Shown here piece after piece: positions 1 through 39,088 of a stretch of DNA of 64,000 nt (positions within the stretch are counted from its first letter, which is position 1; each line of letters opens with the position of its first letter). The notes under the pieces were generated by a model. That model was not told where the DNA came from. It saw only the letters and a list, made by a program, of their open reading frames with translations, and searched no databases. Both the position numbers and the translations under genes were made by a program. This DNA is from Sipunculus nudus (taxonomy: Eukaryota; Annelida; Sipuncula; Golfingiida; Sipunculidae), in assembly GCA_026874595.1 (NCBI GenBank), contig CM049307.1, positions 43,656,362-43,720,361 of the forward strand. The letters run 5' to 3'.

Positions 1-35
1 CAGACATTCCTAAACCAGTTCCCACCAAGCCATGC

Positions 36-135
36 ATGAGAGCAATTACTGACCCAAATTTGAATGAAATCAGATAACATTTAGGAAAGTTATTGCACTG
101 AAACAAGAAAACCTGATGGACAGACGAAAAGACAG
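36..135. repeat. Dispersed repeat, copy 1
   Basis: About 100 bp, from tgagagcaattactgaccc to a GACAGAC-rich end. It matches 5057-5155 closely, with a few substitutions. It lies beyond exon 23 in an intron of the minus-strand oxidase gene. The rest of 1-619 is AT-rich, and I found no exon 24 in it. Confidence 0.7.
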
Positions 136-619
136 AACATGGACAACAAGTTAAATGGTGCCAGTTTTCACACCTGAGATGACACAGCACCTATAGAGTA
201 ATTCAAATATCAATCCATCATATGACCTTTTCTTGGTTCCTTTTTGCGATATATTTCAGGAGAGAAATTTAATTTCATTCACAGAATGATGTAATCCATA
301 AATACTCAATATTACATTATTATCACAGATAACACTGACAAATGTTTTAATCAGAAATATATGACAAGAAATTCTATTATCACATGTATTGCTTTATAAT
401 ACAATCAGTAATAAGTATAACTTTCAAAGAAGCCATAAATCTACAAGATCATAATAATTAAGAAATATATGCCGTTTTTTGCTAGAACTTTTTTCATGAT
501 TCAGTGAATTTTCAATAAGATTTGATTTTACAAACTTTTGTTATCTTCATCTATATATAATAAGTAATGTATCTAAAGCATTATAAGTCTTCAAAGCTCC
601 AAGTCGTCTTAATACTTAC

Positions 620-27470
<26,851 letters not shown>

Positions 27471-28440
27471 GACTGACTTGACGACAGAACTGGCTGAGGG
27501 CAGTGGACGCCGGGTTACATATGTTCTAGTGCTCTGACCAGTCAGCTCTGGGCAATGTTTGTCCTTTGCTCAACTCATAAGTGCACACGCGACCGTCAGT
27601 CAGACCTTGTGTATCACGTGTAGCGGGAAGGGGATATCAGTTGATGTCAAGCCTTCATTCTACATTGTTCTGGATGGGACCTATTTTAGACAGTGTTCAT
27701 GGCCTGTGTTTCGAATATAGGTCGGCCAGCTTGCGAGGTCTATTTGCACATGTGTTTATCAGTGTTTATAGCATAGGCTACATGTGCTGAGCCCAAAAAC
27801 AAGCGCCAGTACGAACACCCATCGAACCCAAACCGTGAATGAAACACACTTCTAATTTTCTATGGTGTTCAGTGGCCATTCTTTGATAAATACAAGGACG
27901 ATCAGTCCAGAACTAAACGATGAAGGCCTCGATCACAAACAGCGCTGTCCCCGCGACCGTCAGAGCACAGTTGCTCGAATTGCTATTTGTGGGGTTATTG
28001 TGCAAGAGAACAACCTTAGTAAAGCCTTTTCTATTGAACACAGGTCTTTACATATAGGCCTTATATAGCTATATAGGCTATACCTGTGTATGTCTGTAGA
28101 AACGGCTTTATAGAGTATATTATTACAGATAGCCTATATAAAGACCCGTGTATAGTAGAAACGGCTTTATTATAGTTATTTTACACTATATACAAAGATC
28201 TTTGTATATAGTAGAAACGGATTAATAAGTTTTCTTGCATCATAAATTGCTTAGGCCTTATAACTAAATAACCCCACAGATATTGATTAGAGCAACAATA
28301 CGTAGTCATAGATCTACTCTTATTAAATAATAGGTCATCTATCACATTTCAAATTTGTTCAAGCTTCATGATACGATGCAGCCTGCCACCTAAACGTCAA
28401 TTTTTAATTTAAAATTGACCCCCCCCCCCCCCCCCGAAAA
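27471..28440. other. 5' flank of gene 1
   Basis: Presumed promoter side of gene 1. A CACGTG box lies at 27615-27620; no clear TATA box. Three imperfect ~55-bp direct repeats with GTAGAAACGG(C/A)TT occur at about 28040-28235. A run of 17 C lies at 28419-28435. Confidence 0.45.
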
Positions 28441-28735
28441 AAAACGGGAAGAGGGCAAAAAGTCGGAAAAGGGAAAAAGGAAAGAAGGAAAGGAAAGAGG
28501 GGAAGAGGGAAGAAGAGAAAGAGAAGGAAGAAGAAAAAGAAGGAAGGGGAAAGAAAATAAAAGGAAAAGAAAAAGGAGAAAGGGAAGAAAGAAGAAAAAG
28601 ATGGGGAGGAATGGAAAGGAAAGAAAAGGAAAGGAAAAAGGAGAAAGTGAAGGAAGAAGAGAAGAAAGGGAAAAAGATGAGAAAGGAACGAAAAGGAAGC
28701 CAATGAAAAGATGAAGGGGCTTAGAAAAAAAAAAA
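28441..28735. repeat. Polypurine tract (GA-rich)
   Basis: About 295 bp almost entirely A and G on the plus strand, following a 17-C run and ending in A18. It produces lysine/glutamate-rich and phenylalanine/serine-rich open frames on the two strands that are not genes. Confidence 0.93.
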
Positions 28736-29158
28736 AAAAAAGACTACTCATCTAACTAACAAAAATAGTGGTAGCCAGGTAGGCTTACATTACTACTATT
28801 GTTATTAATACTTATAAAGGAGTGGGAAAAACTTCAGCTCAACTGGTCCAGAATCGGGAGACCTCTTGCCCCCGGACAGTCAGGTTTGGTTACGCCCTGG
28901 GTACAAGCAATACCAAGGATTCTGATTAATAAAAGTATAAGTAGATGTGCACTCCATTTTTAACAGCACTTTTCGTTTTCATCTGCTTATCGAAATGTCA
29001 TTTTCCCAGAGAAAGACAAAAGGTTACGTTATTCTATTTGGAAGAATTATGAATATTACATTCACGGTTGACTTACGCGTATTCATACATTAGTAAGGCA
29101 TATTAGGCCTAATGACGTAGTTGGTTTTACTCGAAAAGTTTGTTTCTCCGACCATCAC

Positions 29159-30750
29159 TGGGGTATTTCTACAGAAAACGTCGCATTTCAAGGGTTTTCT
29201 TGGTGATTTTTTTTTTTAATCTTGATTTTGATATAACAAAACTTAATTTGTAGAAAAATATCGTTAGAATTGTAAAATAATGCAAGTAGTGCACTTTTCA
29301 GTTTCCTTTTTTTTATAAATAGTCCAGGTAAGGGGAAAATATGAACCTTTTTCTCGACACCGTTACACGCAGTAAAATCTCACTTGCACATTTCAGAAAT
29401 TGTTTTGACTAGATTTTTTTGTGATTTTCGATAAAATTAAAATTAATAGCCTTTGATAAAATCAAAACATAAATTTCAGTTATGAATTTAACAAAAAAAA
29501 AGGGTGTAAAAAAGAACATATTTTCTTCTTTTTAATTAAATTTTGAAAACAAAAATTGTCTCTATACCTATTTTTGCTTCCAGAGGGGTGCATTTGCAGG
29601 GATTTACCGGACAAAGTACTTTGGTACATCTACCTTCAGAATTTGAGTCGAAATACCTTGTTATTTTTTTTTAATGCACAGAAAATAAAATTTAAACATG
29701 GTTTTAAATCCTCTAGGTAACGATGTTGAGCATAGATAACGGTGTTGAGCCTAGGTAACGGAGTCGAGCTTCTGAAGTAAAAATAACCGTAGTGACTACT
29801 TGAATACCAGTATTATGTATTAAAACAAGCAAAGGCCTGTTTGAAAAGAAGAAACGCAAATGTTTAAATTATTTAGCCCAAAATATGTTTCAAATTCTAT
29901 TTCAATAATTTGGATTTAATACCAAGTTCTCGACACCGTTACCTTGCTCTCGACACTGTTATTTTTCATGCAGGTAACGGTTTCGAGTGGTAACGGTGCT
30001 GAGTTTTTTTCATCTATACGTCAAATGCATGACAAAAATTACTTCCATACCGTCCCTAAGAGGGCAGCACGAGTTATCACTATATGAACAACAAGAGGAA
30101 GCCATTTTCGAAGTGTTATATGTGACGGTTAATTTTTCGCAGGTGTAACGGTGTCGAGTCCAAATAAACATACGGTGATTTTTTTAACCCTTTAATGATT
30201 AACAGAGAACACTGATATGGCAGTTACTAAATTTAATTGTGGATTATGTGTACAAAATTTCCTGAACTCTAATAAACGCTGCTCCCTGCATCAGCAAAGT
30301 GGTTTCTGTTCACGCGCTGCAAGGTCAAAAGGTCAGGTAACGGTGCCGAGTATATTTTGGGAGACATACTTTTTATATCCAAATTTTTGTATTAAAAACA
30401 AAACGGTTAGGAAAAATCAAGCAAAAATATCATCCTAATAAACTTTCACCGCTGTAACAACGCGGAAAACAAAATCTATATAAATGGAACAGTGGTTACA
30501 GAAAAACGCTGTTTTGAATTTAAGATCCGAGAGAAAGGGACAACGGAAATTTAAGGGTATAGTAACATTTGCAGCTTTTTTTCTGTATGTATTTCTGCCC
30601 CGATTTAAATTATTTTTATCTCATAATAATGGTTATATCTTTAGCAACAATCTGAATGGTCATTCATGTCATTTTTAGCATTTGCTAATTTCTCCGTAAC
30701 AAATATAGTTTCGGGACATGAAATGCGACATTTTTTGTAGAAATACCCCA
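29159..30750. mobile_element. 1.6-kb inverted-repeat element with GGTAACGGTGTCGAG motif array
   Basis: 32-bp terminal inverted repeats, 30 of 32 matching: it starts TGGGGTATTTCTACA (29159) and ends TGTAGAAATACCCCA (30750). Inside are ten copies of a 15-bp motif, GGTAACGGTGTCGAG with small variation: forward at 29716, 29735, 29754, 29973, 29989, 30144 and 30336; reverse at about 29353, 29929 and 29949. Two short open frames (30217-30438 and 30484-30678) resemble nothing I know. No clear target-site duplication. Confidence 0.75.
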
Positions 30751-31046
30751 TGACGGTTTGACAGCAGCAACTGCTGTATAGCTGAAAACTGTTTCAAACT
30801 TCAGTTTACTCCGCCAGGGTAACCACCACAAATGTTGTACGACAACATTTTTTCTTCATTATTTGGTGAATAAAACACCGCAGTGTAAGCCTCCGATGGC
30901 AAATATTACCACACACATAGAAAATATTTTGATCCGCCCCTTTGAATGGGTATCTTGGAGACTCGCAGGCCCGTATCAGATTATTTTAACAAGAGCACCG
31001 CAAACGTGCATAATACGCCCGTCTTATGTCTTGTGACCTCAGACTT

Positions 31047-31445
31047 CTATTGATAAGTTTTTATGGCGAGTTTCGTGAAAATCCATCAAAACCCTGGTAA
31101 GTTATCGCGACGACACTAAATGTGTAGGACGGACGGACGGACGGATGGTGGGTACCATAATAGGTCCGTCATAGACGGGCGTATATAAAAGCCTGGTTGT
31201 CAATGTTTAAGTGTTTTTCTTCATTGATGAAGGTGAGCTTAAATTCTATTGATAAGTTTTTATGGTGAGTTTCGTGAAAATCCATCAAAACCCTGGTAAG
31301 TTATCGCGAGGACACTAAATGTATAGGACGGACGGACGGACGGACGGTGGGTACCATAATAGGTCCGTCATAGACGGGCGTATATAAAAGCCTGGATGTC
31401 AATGTTTAAGTGTTTTTCTTCATTGATGAAGGTGAGCTTAAATTC
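31047..31445. repeat. Tandem duplication, 199-bp unit
   Basis: Two near-identical units (31047-31245 and 31246-31445) with 'gaaaatccatcaaaaccctggtaagttatcgcg', a (GGAC)n run and 'ccataataggtccgtc'. Older relatives occur at 20281-20430 and 22060-22190. Confidence 0.9.
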
Positions 31446-32158
31446 CAATCCAGAAATTGCAAACATTTCCCGTTAAAAATAAAAATCTGGGTTTTGCTTC
31501 GTTCGAACCTTCTTAAGACTTTTATAATGGCTCTTCAAGTTGATAAGCTGGTATTTCAGATTATCACACAATAAACCAACACTTCAAACAGCTCAAAACA
31601 AAGTATGTTTCTTGTTTAATCGGCATGTAAGGTTTCACATTTATCTCTAAATACCATCTTTGTGCAAGTAAAAATGTTGCCAGTTTACTTTGCTGTGGAA
31701 CAACTGATGCTTAATCTCATGTTCAAGAACCTTCACGTTAATTCAATAAGTCCAAACAAATAAAAATTAAATAAAATAAATAAAAGGTATGGTTTCCTAG
31801 GCACCGCCAGCGGAAATTTTACCCTCCGGTTAATATATTATTTTTAATGTAATTTTTCTTCTTATAATTTTGATAAGAATTCCTTTGTTTTGTAGTGGTT
31901 TGAACTGTTTAGGATTTTGTTTTATTTTCATGCTTTTCCCTGATCATATGACATATTTATCGAAACATACAAAAAAGTTAAAAAATTAAATATCGCCGCC
32001 CGCACTGATTTCTGAAGTGCCTAAGAACCAACCTTTCTTTATCAGCCTAACAGCTTTATCATTTGTCATTAATTCTTCAGGGAAAACAAGAAATAGATCT
32101 CAGTTATTCTTTTTCACCTTGCATGGCGAATAGTTTTTGCAAACACTATTTTGTGGTC

Positions 32159-32160
<2 letters not shown>

Positions 32161-32228
<68 letters not shown>
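32161..32228. repeat. (TA)n microsatellite
   Basis: Uninterrupted TA for about 66 bp. Confidence 0.97.
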
Positions 32229-32231
<3 letters not shown>

Positions 32232-32371
32232 GTTTGATCGTTTAATCCAGTCAAAATTGTGAATCAGTTCTTTTTTCAAATGTTAAACGCCGTAAAGAAT
32301 CTATATTTTCCAAATATAACAATGCTTAAGATCAAGAATTTATATTTTATTTATACTTTTTAGTAATATAT

Positions 32372-32632
32372 ATTCAGGTAAATATATGTGTTACCTGTCA
32401 TTCCTGTCCTGTAGACAGTATGCCTTTACTGGTAGGTACTGAAGTATACATGCTCAGTAATATATTTTATTGCCTATTATATGTATATATTTACGCTGAA
32501 TATTCAGGTAAATATATGTCATACCTGTCATTCCTGTCTTGTAGACAGTATGACTTTATTGTCAGGTACTGTAGAACATGTTGAGTAATATATTTTTATT
32601 GCCTGTAATTTATATATATGTACGCTGAATGT
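32372..32632. repeat. Tandem duplication, ~130-bp unit
   Basis: Two copies beginning ATTCAGGTAAATATATGTG (32372) and ATTCAGGTAAATATATGTC (32502), each containing 'cctgtcattcctgtc.tgtagacagtatg'. Confidence 0.85.
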
Positions 32633-32974
32633 TATATACTCCGATATTTACCTTTTTATTTATTAAACTATGTGTATAATGCTGTATGTAGGATTAACAG
32701 AAAAAAACAAACAAATCAAATCAACAGACTTGAAATTTATGTTAAAAAAACACAAAATTTAATATTCATGGTTTATCATGTGGTATACATTTAATATATT
32801 TTCTATATTGCGACATAGAATTAATGCTTTACTCTGGACATATAGTCATATTACGTCTATCTTGAAGCTTTACATACATTGCATCCCATTCCCCAAAATC
32901 ACACACACACAAAATACGACGAAAATAACATTTCTTTCAAGTATGATAAGTTACGGTCCATTACAAAGTCATTA

Positions 32975-33560
32975 GAGCAGCAGGCATATAGCAGTAGCTA
33001 CAGTATGTACCGCATAACCATAGTAAATTGGCATGGATAGCGCTACAGTCAGCTCCATTGAGAATTTACCCTACAGATCGTTGGACAGAACTGTCATAAA
33101 GACGTTTGGGCACATATTCCTTGTGTGGCACGAAGAAACCAAATAACATCTACGTATACGTATTATCATTAATACAGATGTTTTCACTTCATTGGGACTA
33201 AAATTACTGCTTATAATGAACAGTATGTCTGAAAGTATGGGCTTTAATTTACTGTAAAGAAAATAATCTCTTATTTCTTCTCCATTGTGCTTTTGGTTCC
33301 TTCCCGTTGTAGGGTAAAAACACTGTCACGTTCAGACGCACATTTATGCAACATATTGATGCAGCTTGGTATATAGCAAGTTTATTGGCTATATACGATG
33401 ACTGGGATGACTTTCAATCCACAACAAGCACTATAATTACATGTCAATGCAACATGGCGATCGGTAGGGTAAACTCTCAACGGAGTGGGCTGTAGCGGTA
33501 ACCATGGTTAAGTGGCACATGCTGAAGCTAGCACAGCAGCTGCAGTATTCTAGCTAAAAG
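32975..33560. mobile_element. Diverged inverted-repeat element
   Basis: The left arm (about 32975-33082: GCAGTAGCTACAGTATG... GAGAATTTACCCTAC) is the imperfect complement of the right arm (about 33465-33560: GTAGGGTAAACTCTCAACGG ... CTGCAGTATTCTAGCTAAA). Arms about 90 bp, centre without coding capacity. Probably an old MITE. Confidence 0.6.
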
Positions 33561-34319
33561 TAGCAGAATACTCTTCTACATTTAATTAAGTCCTAAAAAG
33601 ACTACCTGTCTTTGTAAAAATGTATTTGATCTGGTCTGGTTGGTTAAGGTTCACCCTGTATCACTTTGTCAGGTACTGCTTTCATAAATGCCACTCTAGA
33701 TAAACCAGCAATGGAATATTTGCACATTCCATTCATTGATTCATGCATTCATTAAAAATGTTGTAAAAAACCCATCTTTTATTATTTCTATTATTATCCA
33801 AAAGGCGGCACCGTCCATAGTCTACTTGCCTGTATATAGGGTCCATATGTCTGTCATACTTTATTTTTATTTAATCAGATTTTCATGGAAAATGCATGTT
33901 GTGGGTTTTAATCTCATTATCAGGATCATATCAACATTCATTGATTAGTACATGTATATGGGAGTTACTATATGAGACTATAACTCCTCCACGCCTCGAA
34001 ATATTCTCGTTGGTGACAAAAATGTATGTTTTTTTTTATCTGGCTGTCAGTAAGATTTATTCTAAGAGCCCCCGATTGACAGATAACATATGGAAGACGT
34101 ATTCAGCATAATTATAAAGACTGTAAATCAAATGAAAATATAGTTTTGTTGACTTTGTTGAATGTAAGAGCTACAGGCTGAGTAACACATGCATGTAGAG
34201 CGCATAGATTCATATCTACTAGCCTTAGAAATAAAACAAACACTAGTATTATATTAACAATAAAATATGGATTCACTTGCAACAATATTCATATTTACTC
34301 ATTTTCGCCCATTTCATCT
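33561..34319. other. Spacer without recognised content
   Basis: AT-rich; the short open frames look random. Confidence 0.5.
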
Positions 34320-34325
34320 TTTATT
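34320..34325 (-). terminator. Polyadenylation signal AATAAA
   Basis: AATAAA directly follows the TAG stop of the SnoaL-like gene on the minus strand. Confidence 0.55.
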
Positions 34326-36070
34326 CTATGATAACTTGCTCCATAGGGCAGACACACTTCTCCATTTCCCTGTTGCCGAGTCTTTCTTCCAAATAATTAT
34401 AGTTCTGAAACGTTAATTTACATATTTATTTTAAGAATCGCGCGATAGAAACATAAAAATGGTAAAAATAACTTAGAGATTGTCTTTAATTTTCGGTTGT
34501 AAAAACTCTAGTATATATTAATATTTATAAGTCAAGTGTATATAAATCCTATATTGCATATATTAATATCTCTTCCTCACCTGCCCTTTTCCATTACACT
34601 ATTATCAGACCTATTCTCCATGTAGTGATGAAGTGATACGGCAGTAAGTCCATAAAAATCTATTGCAACAGTCTGGAAGTCAATCGCATCAACTCCTCTA
34701 TTCATGATTACCTGGCGCATTGCTTTAATAGCAGCTGAAATTTAACCACACTCAGGTGTAACAATTGATAAAATCGCTCTCTTCTTTTAAATCACAATTG
34801 ATAAATAGAATGCTACATGTGCATGTCATTTCGCAATTTTTGCAAATTGAGTCAATTTGATCCCTTGATTTTGAGTCATAAACAAACTGGAACAATTGCT
34901 TTTACCCTTTCCATGGGCCATTGGCAATTTGGATGGCAGCAGAAATGTATCTGGCAGTTCGAGCTTGTCCGACAATTCATCTGGATTGAGGTTCTTGTAT
35001 CCATGATGATATCATTTGACCTTAGATATGATTTTAGCCTTGTCAGCAGCTGAAACAAAAATCATATACTCGTTAAAAGATTAAAATTAATTATAATCAT
35101 TAGAGATATGTAACTTCCATGCATACAAGCTGTCATGAAGACAACTGTAGGGACATGAAATAGACAGAATTATTTGCTAACATATCTAACAACACAGGTT
35201 TTTTTCGTCAGGTGGTCAGTGGAACGGGCAGAGAGGTGTTCATAAACAGTAGTGTAACAGTATATTAAGCCAATAATGCAAGCAACATAGTACGTACAGT
35301 TTTTATTTGATATTAAATAACGTAAATATATATTAACCATGATAACCTGTCTCTGCGTGGACATTCATGTAGCAGTATATCCCTTTGCATGCTTAAAAAT
35401 TAACAAGCCCGAAGTAGAATTTACCTAACCATCACAGCCCTTATGCTCCGCCCCTTTGAGCTTATTATGCTAATGAGTCCCTAAAACGCGCCTACACAGG
35501 CTTTCTATGTCTATGGTTGCGGGAGCTGTTTATAAGACAAGAGTGACGTAACAATGGGCGGTCGTATTGACTGACGTCTTCAGCTGGAATTCTCTTTTCT
35601 CCAGTAAAGAATAGGCTATATCACAATCACTGTGAAAGGATTTGCCATTTTTTATATTCGTCTCATACGAATTTAATGTAAAACATATTTGTATAAAACA
35701 TATGATGGAAAACATGCGGACAGGCGTACTGGTTCAGACCACACGTGTTCTGTTTGGGAGAGTCTCCCGAATCATGCAAATTATGCTCTTCGCAGGTGAT
35801 TGACTGTTTACATTGTCAAAGGCAACTTGATTGGTTAGTCGCAAAACTGCTCTGCGCATGAGTATACATTGAATGAATATGCGATAAAGGTCACACAGAG
35901 TTCAGAGTTTTTGTCAATTACATGGCTAATCCATTGAAAATAAAGATGGAAAAGAGAATACCTGACTCACTGATTCCACCTAGAACTCCAAGTTTGGTAT
36001 GGTAAATGATCAGCAATGCCACAAAGTAGGTGATTGAAGTTCCATTCTTATCCATGTTTACTCGTGACAT
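34326..36070 (-). CDS. SnoaL/DUF4440-like (NTF2-fold) protein, probably secreted, with an in-frame TGA
   Basis: Four exons found by reading the minus strand: 36070-35962, 35049-34906, 34734-34581, 34404-34326. Each has a proper AG/GT border (ttttgtttcag, taaatttcag, aacgtttcag acceptors), with phases 1, 1 and 2 that join exactly, giving 162 codons including the TAG stop. Exon 1 encodes a hydrophobic N-terminus (ITYFVALLIIYHTKLGVLGG), a likely signal peptide. Exons 2-4 give LPDTFLLPSKLPMAHGKAAI, then HHYMENRSDNSVMEKGR and TIIIWKKDSATGKWRSV. The GKxAI and VIWKKxxGxWK pattern is typical of the SnoaL/DUF4440 branch of the NTF2 superfamily, often small-ligand binding or enzymatic domains. Codon 49 (35014-35012) is TGA. 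So this is a recent pseudogene, a polymorphic null or an assembly error; the other exons look intact. No neighbour suggests a pathway. Confidence 0.7.
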
Positions 36071-36110
36071 CTTCAGGGGCTCTTGAATCAATGTGTGAGA
36101 CCTCAAAAAT

Positions 36111-37070
36111 GTATATGGACGATTTAAATCTTAATTAACTGTATGTCAATATACCTGCAACTCATCAGCCAAAGTTAATTATGTTGTCAAGATTCGAATG
36201 ATCCCTAGATAAAACTTGCATGGATTTGCTTCAATTAATAAGCAACATCATTCCAGAAAATGTTAAACATGGTCCATCGGGACACAATTATACTTAGATC
36301 ACAACATGCTGCTACAGAGGATATAAAGAACAAAACGAATATCTGACAATCATGTTTCTCCGTAGCATACAAACTGTCTCTTACAGAGGATGAGTTTCTT
36401 ACCCTAAACAGCTGGATTATTACTACATATATGTATCACCCATTGCCTAGTATGCAATAAAATTATTGAAAATTCTATGCACTAAAAAAACCTGATCTCA
36501 AATTGTGATGATGGTTGACACGTATCATGCCAACAGGGGGCGTAAAGGCATCACGAAACATCTTATCTCCCTTTTAACTCATTAATAACAGTAAATACTG
36601 AAATTATCTCAAAGCAAATTGGACGTACTTTAATTACAAAGACGTTATCTACACCAAAGGCACGAGTAACATAAGTACTTTATCGAATTCGTTCTGATAA
36701 AGATTTTTTTATGGAAAAAATGGACCCAATGGAAATGATTTTCGCCTTATTCACAGCTAAAACAGACAATCTGCAAACCCTTCAAATGAAACATAGTTCA
36801 TAACGTTCAACTGACTTTTGACAATAGGCAAATTGCTATAGTTTTTGTATGTACATTTTCTGTATCTAGGGACATACAAAAAGAACATTTTAAAAGTTTA
36901 CCATGATACATTGAGTGTAACCCATTCAAAAAAAATCTCTCTGTATGTCAGCTATTTTAACCCACTCGTGAACATTCCAAAACGGTCATTTATACTTCAC
37001 CGTTTATAAGCAATGTACTTTTATTGCAGATCCCAAGATGCTTAAAGTTTGTGTACAGGTACAAAATATC
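36111..37070. other. Spacer without recognised content
   Basis: AT-rich; no repeats or exons recognised. Confidence 0.5.
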
Positions 37071-37098
37071 ATTCTGTCCCATATTGTGTTGCTTTTAG

Positions 37099-37900
37099 GT
37101 GAGAAGCGACTTATTTCTCCAAGTAGATGACCACTTAGAAAATGATGATGAACAAATCACGATCAAAGACCTCGTTGATCAGATGCGCAAATTCATCTTA
37201 GTAGCAAATTGTGAACCATACAGTTTCCCATACATGAAACAGGAGCTTATGAAGCACATTGGGGAGACGATAATCATCACAGAGATAAATGGAAAACCAA
37301 ATGTGATCAATTTTTTCAGTACTGCTCCTAGAATTCTGTGTGATTTTCACTGTTTACAAAAGGACCCATGGGATGAAAAGCCTCAGATCATTGAAACAGC
37401 TGCAAAGCGCATAAAGAACGATATCGGGGATTTGAAGAGGTCAAAAGACACTTACTCAAGCCATACTGAGATGTCTTTATACTAAAGCAGCATTATAGTT
37501 AACCCAAGAATGTTTACGAACATTCCTTAGAATTGTGTTTTCTAGAAAGGATGTAAACACTAAGCTTGCTTCAATAGGACATGCTGAATACAGGCAGCTC
37601 GACCAAGAGTGTTTTTTGGCTCGTCTGCAGATTGGTCTAGGGGTGCAGATGCGTCATCACTTTCAGTCAGAGTTTCTTGCGAGTCCTTGCACAGACATGG
37701 GTATTGTTGTTCGTATCCAGAAGCTGCAGACAATGAAGACCTCGATGTCAGGACACTTGATGGGAAGGACAGTTTCCATGAATGGGTATAATTGCAGCTT
37801 TCACTATAGGACAAAGAATAATTTGTTTCAGGTAAGTTGTATATTTTTAAGGGTGCCTGGACTATATCTCTGCAGACCTGCATTCATGTAGAAACAGACT
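37099..37900 (+). pseudogene. Frameshifted relic of a multicopy uncharacterised invertebrate ORF
   Basis: The first part (37099-37485) is one open frame with DLVDQMRKFILVAN, IIITEINGKPNVINFFSTAP and IIETAAKRIKNDI, ending in TAA. After it, LASIGHAEYRQ and LARLQIGLGVQMRHHF appear in one frame (from about 37535), then SLHRHGYCCSYPEA and LDVRTLDGKDSFHEW in another (from about 37609). From memory these phrases, in this order, belong to a high-copy ORF family common in mollusc and cnidarian genomes and often repeat-associated. I cannot name its function. The part joining them appears deleted. An acceptor-like ttgcttttag precedes the first part. Confidence 0.55.
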
Positions 37901-39085
37901 ATTGACAAAAGATCAGTGAATATTTTTTCTAAATCCGGATGGACAAGCGCACAACTACTATTATAAAAAAAAAGACCGCGGTCGTTAGTTCTGCCTTCAA
38001 CTCCAGCATTAGTAAGGTAAATAGTCAGAATTTTCACATGGCAGACTGTGAGACATCTACGATTTTCATTGTTTGCTCCTGGAATCTGGGAGGCCTTTAA
38101 TTGATATAATATAGAAACCACATAATGGAAACAGCTGCCTAGTAATTAAATCTCCCAAACTCTGGAACCATAATCTTGCAATCTCACAAATCATCCATCA
38201 TGTTGCGAACAATTTTAAAATTAAATTATGTAATCAAGCTACCAATATATTTCTATGCTTATTGTGTCACCACACGCAGACCTGCAATTTAATAGAACCT
38301 GCGTAAATATTGTAAGCTCACAGGAAAACCTTCCTTCTTTAAGTTGGAAAAATTGATGTATTTAATCCATGAACCAGCGTATTTATCTGATTGTATGATA
38401 TTCGGAGAAAAAAGGAAATCACATAAACGGGGAATTCGAAGATGAAAATTAAAAAATTTCTTTCAAGGCAAAGTTACTGACGCTTTTTTACCAGTCCATA
38501 ACATAAACGTACATGTTCTCATGTGCGTGCATGTTATTCCTTGCAATCATTGGACATTTATCAGCACCCATGAGAGAACCTTCGATATTAATAGTGTGTA
38601 AAATAAATAGTCCTTTTTATGTGTAATATCATAAGTAATGTCGGGACAGGGTTATCCCGTGTACAATGTGATCAAAAGGGATGCCTCCTGTATCACTTGA
38701 ACATATTCGTGTTTGACAGTGTAGCACAATTCACATTATGTTCTGTAATGTCCAGTTGAGATGTTATATAACATTGCGGGGTTTCTTTCACATAAGATGT
38801 ACACCGGCTGGCCTCCATGGTCAAACTGACCACTTCGGTTGTGAAATTGTGGAAATATAAATAACTTCCATTGTCAATTTTGTGGACATCTACATATGAA
38901 TTTATTCTAATAGAAATTATTCAAATAAAGTCATTTGTATGTTTAACATTATAACAAGTAAATGATTAAAGTTCATTGCAATAAATCTATTTGTGAAATG
39001 TTTTTTCGCCTGTCAGATTATGACTCATAAAACCCGGGAATGTATGCAATATAGAATTCGAAAACACTCTCAGACAAGCTACAAC
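37890..39085. repeat. ~1.08-kb duplicated unit, copy A
   Basis: The core 38011-39085 is repeated at 39089-40175 at a period of 1078 bp with few substitutions. The segment 37890-38010 is shared with the older copy at 41957-42470 but not with copy B, so the tandem duplication took only part of the ancestral unit. No convincing gene inside. Confidence 0.92.
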
Positions 39086-39088
39086 ATA

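Noticed and set aside
28404-28751. 99-115-codon open frames on both strands
   Set aside because: They are produced by the polypurine tract (Lys/Glu/Arg on one strand, Phe/Ser on the other).
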